A stretch of 35,335 bases of DNA from assembly GCA_947476045.1 (NCBI GenBank), contig CANJNZ010000047.1:1-35335 (forward strand), in the 5' to 3' direction. This DNA is from Chthoniobacteraceae bacterium (lineage in GTDB: Bacteria; Verrucomicrobiota; Verrucomicrobiia; Chthoniobacterales; Chthoniobacteraceae). Within the stretch, counting starts at the first letter, position 1. Each line of letters begins with the position of its first letter. Made by a program: the position numbers and the translations under genes. Below, piece after piece: positions 31,649 to 35,335 of this stretch. The notes under the pieces are model-generated. The model was not told the DNA's origin. It saw only the letters and a list, made by a program, of their open reading frames with translations, and ran no database searches.

Positions 31649-34600
31649 ATGAACCGCGCCTTCATCACGACAATCACGAGTCTCCATATCCTCGCCGGCT
31701 GTATTTTTGCAGCAGACGAGGCAGTCGGCCACGGAGATGGCAAAGTGGAAGCAGGGGCAAAAGACGGAAACAATGCCATCAAGACTTTTCGATACGACCA
31801 AGGAATGAAGGTCGAGCTTTGGGCCAATGAGCCGCAGCTCGCAAACGGTGTCGCATTTTCGCCGGATGAAAAGGGACGCTGGTATGTGAGTGAGAGCTAC
31901 CGGCAAGAAGGGCGACGCGAGGCAGGCAGAATCCTGCTCGGCGGTGTGCTGGACAATCGCAGCCACATGAACTGGCTCGATGACGACATCGCCTCCCGCA
32001 CCGTCGAGGATCGTCTCGCGATGATGCACAAATTTTACCCCCAGCCGGAGCGGTTCAAGACATCGTTCGAGACTCAGGAGGAACGCATCGTCGTCCTCGA
32101 AGATACGAAGGGCGCCGGACGCGCGGACAAATCCACGGTCTTCGCCGATGGCTTCCGCGAAGCACTCGACGGAACGGCGGCGGGCATCATCGCACGTGGC
32201 AACGAAGTGTGGTGGACGTGCATCCCGAGCCTCTGGCGTTTCACCGACAGCAACGGTGACCTCAAGGCGGACACGAAGGACAAACTGCTGACCGGCTTCG
32301 GCGTGAAGTTCGCCCTGCGCGGCCACGATATGCACGGGCTGCGCTTCGGGCCCGATGGAAAACTCTATTTCTCCATCGGCGACCGCTCGATCAACGTGAA
32401 GAGCAAGGAAGGCAAGCAGTGGGAGGTGAGCGACACCGGGTCCATCATGCGCTGCAACACCGACGGCACGGACTTCGAGGTCTTCATGACCGGCGTGCGC
32501 AATCCGCAGGAGCTGGCCTTCGACGAATACGGCAATCTTTTCACCGGCGACAACAACTCGGACAGCGGCGACAAAGCGCGCTTCGTCCAACTCGTCGAAG
32601 GCGGAGACAGCGGCTGGCGCATGGCTTTCCAATACCTCGGGGACCGCGGCCCGTGGAATCGCGAACTGCTGTGGGATGAAAAAGAAGGACAGAAGGCGAG
32701 ATATCTCATCCCGCCCATCGCCAATCTCTCCAACGGCCCGAGCGGCATCACCTACAATCCCGGCACCGGCCTTTCCGCGAAATACGCGCGACGTTTTTAC
32801 CTCTGCGACTTTCGGGGCGGCGCTAGAACAAGCTCCATCCACGAGATTGCAGTGGAACCAGCGGGAGCGTGGCACCGGCTGAAGGAACGACGTGATTTTG
32901 TAAGCGGCATCCTCTGCACCGATGTCGAGTTCGGCACCGACGGCGGGCTTTACGTGCTCGACTGGGTCGAGAGCTGGACCGGAGTGAACAAGGGCCGCAT
33001 CTTTAAATTCACTTCGCCCGACGCCGACGCCGGCAAACAGGCCGAGGTGAAAAAACTTCTCTCCGACGGCTTCGCGAAACTCGCTGACGCGGAGTTGGAA
33101 AAACTCCTCGCCCACGAAGACCAGCGCATCCGCCAGGGCGCGCAATTTCAACTCGCCACGAAGGGCGCGGCAGCCGTGCTCACCAACGCCGCGCAAAAAG
33201 GCGCAAACACACTCGCCCGTATTCACGGCGTCTGGGGCCTCGGTCAGCTTGGCGCAAAACAGCCGGCCGCACTCACCGCAGTCGCAGCATTGCTCACGGA
33301 CAACGATGGCGAAGTCCGCGCCCAGTCCGCACGCGTCCTCGGCGACAATCACTTCACCGGCGCAAACGACAAGCTCATCGCGCTGCTCAAGGACAGCAAC
33401 GCACGCGCACGCTTTTACGCCGCGCTCGCGCTTGGCAAAGCAGCGCACAAACCTGCAGTCGAGCCGCTCTTTGCCATGCTCGCGGAAAACGCGGACAAAG
33501 ACCCCATCCTGCGCCACGGCGGAGTGATGGGACTCGCCGGTTGCGCAGATGCCACCACACTCGCCGCCAAGGCCACCGACACGAATGCCTCCGTCCGCGG
33601 CGGCGCAGTCGTTGCGCTCCGTCGTCTCCGCAGCCCGCTCGTCTCTTCATTTCTCCGCGACACAGACCAAAGCATCATCCTCGAAGCCGCGCGCGCCATT
33701 TACGACATGCCCATCCCCGAAGCCATGCCCGCACTCGGCGGTGTGCTCGCGAACAAAGCAGTCACCGACCGCAACATCCTGCTCCGCGCCACGAACGCAC
33801 TCTATCGCCACGGCCAGCCGGAAAGCGCCAAGGCACTCGCTCAATACGCCGCGCAGCCCGACGCAAATGAATTCGCACGCGGCGAAGCGCTGAACCTTCT
33901 CACCAACTGGGCCAACCCAAGCCCCAAAGACCGCCTCAGCAACGCATGGCGTCCCCTCCCCGCCCGCACCGCCGAAGATGCAGCAACCGCGCTCACTCCC
34001 GTCCTGCCCGCGCTCTTCAACGGCCCCGGCCCCGTGCAGGAAGCCACCGCCGCCGCAGTCTCCAAACTCCAAATCCCCGGCAGCGGCGACGCGCTTTTCA
34101 CCCTCGTCGCCAACGACAGCGCCAGCAAAGCCGCACGCACCGAAGCCCTCCGCGCCCTCACCGCGATGAAGCACCCGCGCCTCGGCGCAGCAGCCAGCGA
34201 AGCTTTGACCGACAAGGATCCGAAATTCCGCGCCGCCGGTCTGAAAGCACTCGTCGCCACCGACTCCGCCATCGCGCTGAAAGCCATCTCCGAAGCACTC
34301 GCCTCCAACACCAGCGCCGTCGAAAAACAAGGAGCCGTCCTCGCGCTCGCCGAAAGCAACACCGCCGACGCCGAAAAACTTCTCGGCGGCCTGATGGATC
34401 AACTCATCGCGGGAAAACTCGCCCCCGAAGTGCAGCTCGACGTGATTGAAGCCGCCAAAAAACGCGGCGGCCTTGCGGAAAAAATCCAGCAATGGAAAAC
34501 CTCGCTTCCAAAGAGCGACGAACTCGCCGAATACAAAATCGCCCTCATGGGCGGCGACGCCGAGCGTGGAAAAAAAACCTTCCGCGAACACGTCTCCGCG

Positions 34601-34981
34601 CAATGCTTCAAATGCCACAAATGCGAAGGCGGCGACAGCATTGTCGGCCCCGACCTTTCCAAAATCGGCGCACAAAAAGACCGCGCTTACATTCTTGAAA
34701 GCATCGTTTTTCCGAACAAGAAAATCGCGCAGGGCTTCCAAATCGTCGTCCTCGAACTCACCGACGGCATGACCATCGCAGGCCGCCTCATCAGCGAAGA
34801 AGGTGGCAACCTCGTAGTCGAAAGCGTGGACGCCACCGGCAAGCCTCAAAACGTCACCGTCGCCGCCAGCAAAATCAAAACCCGCACCAGCGCCCCTTCA
34901 CCCATGCCGGAAAACGAACGCGACAACCTCACCCGCGCCGAACTCCGCAACATCATCGAATACCTCGCCACAAGAAAGTAG
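31649..34981 (+). CDS. PVC-type propeller-HEAT-cytochrome c protein (putative secreted dehydrogenase)
   Basis: A 1110-residue protein of a type abundant in Planctomycetes and Verrucomicrobia. The N-terminus (MNRAFITTITSLHILAGC) ends in a good lipobox LAGC with Cys18, though cleavage after IFA is also possible. The beta-propeller (about 45-480) resembles PQQ or sorbosone-type dehydrogenases: GRWYVSES, HGLRFGPDGKLYFSIGDRS, VRNPQELAFDEYGNLFTGDNN, GGLYVLDWVESW. Several Ala-rich HEAT repeats (about 490-950) follow. The C-terminal PVC-type haem domain begins at GDAERGKKTF and has CFKCH (Cys986, Cys989, His990) for covalent haem c, with a likely axial Met1086 in SPMPENE. Probably oxidises a sugar or alcohol outside the cytoplasm and passes electrons to the haem; the substrate is unknown. 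It ends 15 bp from a convergent small gene. Confidence 0.9.
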   Translation: MNRAFITTITSLHILAGCIFAADEAVGHGDGKVEAGAKDGNNAIKTFRYDQGMKVELWANEPQLANGVAFSPDEKGRWYVSESYRQEGRREAGRILLGGVLDNRSHMNWLDDDIASRTVEDRLAMMHKFYPQPERFKTSFETQEERIVVLEDTKGAGRADKSTVFADGFREALDGTAAGIIARGNEVWWTCIPSLWRFTDSNGDLKADTKDKLLTGFGVKFALRGHDMHGLRFGPDGKLYFSIGDRSINVKSKEGKQWEVSDTGSIMRCNTDGTDFEVFMTGVRNPQELAFDEYGNLFTGDNNSDSGDKARFVQLVEGGDSGWRMAFQYLGDRGPWNRELLWDEKEGQKARYLIPPIANLSNGPSGITYNPGTGLSAKYARRFYLCDFRGGARTSSIHEIAVEPAGAWHRLKERRDFVSGILCTDVEFGTDGGLYVLDWVESWTGVNKGRIFKFTSPDADAGKQAEVKKLLSDGFAKLADAELEKLLAHEDQRIRQGAQFQLATKGAAAVLTNAAQKGANTLARIHGVWGLGQLGAKQPAALTAVAALLTDNDGEVRAQSARVLGDNHFTGANDKLIALLKDSNARARFYAALALGKAAHKPAVEPLFAMLAENADKDPILRHGGVMGLAGCADATTLAAKATDTNASVRGGAVVALRRLRSPLVSSFLRDTDQSIILEAARAIYDMPIPEAMPALGGVLANKAVTDRNILLRATNALYRHGQPESAKALAQYAAQPDANEFARGEALNLLTNWANPSPKDRLSNAWRPLPARTAEDAATALTPVLPALFNGPGPVQEATAAAVSKLQIPGSGDALFTLVANDSASKAARTEALRALTAMKHPRLGAAASEALTDKDPKFRAAGLKALVATDSAIALKAISEALASNTSAVEKQGAVLALAESNTADAEKLLGGLMDQLIAGKLAPEVQLDVIEAAKKRGGLAEKIQQWKTSLPKSDELAEYKIALMGGDAERGKKTFREHVSAQCFKCHKCEGGDSIVGPDLSKIGAQKDRAYILESIVFPNKKIAQGFQIVVLELTDGMTIAGRLISEEGGNLVVESVDATGKPQNVTVAASKIKTRTSAPSPMPENERDNLTRAELRNIIEYLATRK

Positions 34982-34996
34982 CGGGAGGATGATTGA

Positions 34997-35206
34997 TTAC
35001 TCCTCGCGCGGGAGTTTGCGGAGGCTGGTTTCGATTTCGCTGAGGATTTGAGACGTTTCAGGACTGGCCTTTCCTGTGCCCTTGGCGCGCTGGATGTATT
35101 TTTTCCCATCCTCGTAACTTGCGCGGGCTTCACCGTGCGAACCTCGATTGAACTCCATCTGTCCAAGTTTCTGACAGATGCGCGCGGCTTCGATGAGTGA
35201 TACCAT
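34997..35206 (-). CDS. Small helical protein of unknown function
   Basis: A 69-residue charged protein beginning MVSLIEAARICQKLGQMEF, likely all helical; the segment AARICQKLGQMEFNRGSHGEARASYEDGKKYI resembles a single TPR-like helix pair. There is no signal peptide or membrane segment. It starts 9 bp after the stop of the gene at 35216, a typical operon spacing, which supports it as real. I do not recognise a family. Confidence 0.5.
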   Translation of the reverse strand: MVSLIEAARICQKLGQMEFNRGSHGEARASYEDGKKYIQRAKGTGKASPETSQILSEIETSLRKLPREE

Positions 35207-35215
35207 CTGCTCAAA

Positions 35216-35335
35216 TTAAACAGACATTCGAGTTTTCCGCATAGCGTTTAGTTGAACCAGCAGCCAGTCGCGACCGATGAGTTGGAGGACGGATTTGGCG
35301 TCCTCCCAGTAACGTTGCAGGGTGTCCCTCATTCG
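35216..35335 (-). CDS. C-terminal end of an unknown gene cut by the window edge
   Basis: The minus strand is open from the edge for 39 codons to a TAA at 35218-35216. The residues include DTLQRYWEDAKSVLQLIGRD and end in MRKTRMSV. The spacing of 9 bp to the next start suggests an operon with the 69-residue gene. The family cannot be judged from this fragment. Confidence 0.4.
   Translation of the reverse strand, partial: RMRDTLQRYWEDAKSVLQLIGRDWLLVQLNAMRKTRMSV

Noticed and set aside
31640-33517. 625-codon minus-strand open frame opposite the haem protein gene
   Set aside because: It is antisense to a strongly supported PVC-type gene and has no recognisable motifs or signal.

Overview
The window looks like a chromosomal segment of a member of the Verrucomicrobiota, probably a Chthoniobacter/Spartobacteria-like soil or freshwater heterotroph. 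This is inferred from family content, not from a marker gene. The supporting features are a very large autotransporter-repeat protein ending in a PEP-CTERM sorting signal, a PVC-type protein joining a beta-propeller, HEAT repeats and a CxxCH haem site, a fused SecDF, a SecA with a long internal insertion and a SEC-C zinc tail, several secreted carbohydrate-active proteins, and frequent absence of Shine-Dalgarno sequences. Most of the window is GC-rich. No rRNA, tRNA or CRISPR was recognised.

Layout. 1-132 is the tail of an IS630-type transposase. 145-1293 (-) is an OprO/OprP-like porin. 5409-1491 (-) is a tight ridA-pyrE-secA cluster with a candidate near-leaderless promoter. 5606-6730 (-) is a double-receiver response regulator. 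6839-11134 (-) is the giant PEP-CTERM protein. 11268-13520 (-) holds uvrC, preceded by a lytic transglycosylase gene. Divergent from these, 13629-16390 (+) holds priA and a hicBA toxin-antitoxin pair. 21493-16415 (-) is hom-lgt-yajC-secDF, so the window carries secA, secDF, yajC and lgt: much of the export and lipoprotein machinery that its many secreted proteins would use.

21494-23083 is an unusual repeat-rich island. It holds a 247-bp nested palindromic element with a perfect 19-bp inverted terminal repeat, an outer inverted repeat, other short interspersed repeat families, and about 29 units of a 21-bp tandem repeat kept in strict register. The repeat is readable as heptapeptides in one frame that stays open throughout.

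23084-34981 (+) is an accessory region of secreted proteins: a Tat-exported metallophosphoesterase, an anchored CotH-like protein, a CBM9-like protein 9 bp upstream of a GH42-like glycosidase, a five-bladed-propeller (GH32/43-like) glycosidase, and the PVC-type haem protein. The middle of this block (26.4-31.6 kb) looks less GC-rich than its flanks. Together it resembles a polysaccharide-processing locus with an adjacent periplasmic or lipoprotein-anchored oxidation module; its substrate is unknown. The window ends in two short minus-strand genes of unknown function.

The best candidates for something undescribed are the 21-bp/heptapeptide array with its adjoining palindromic element, and the secreted glycosidase block with divergent catalytic motifs.
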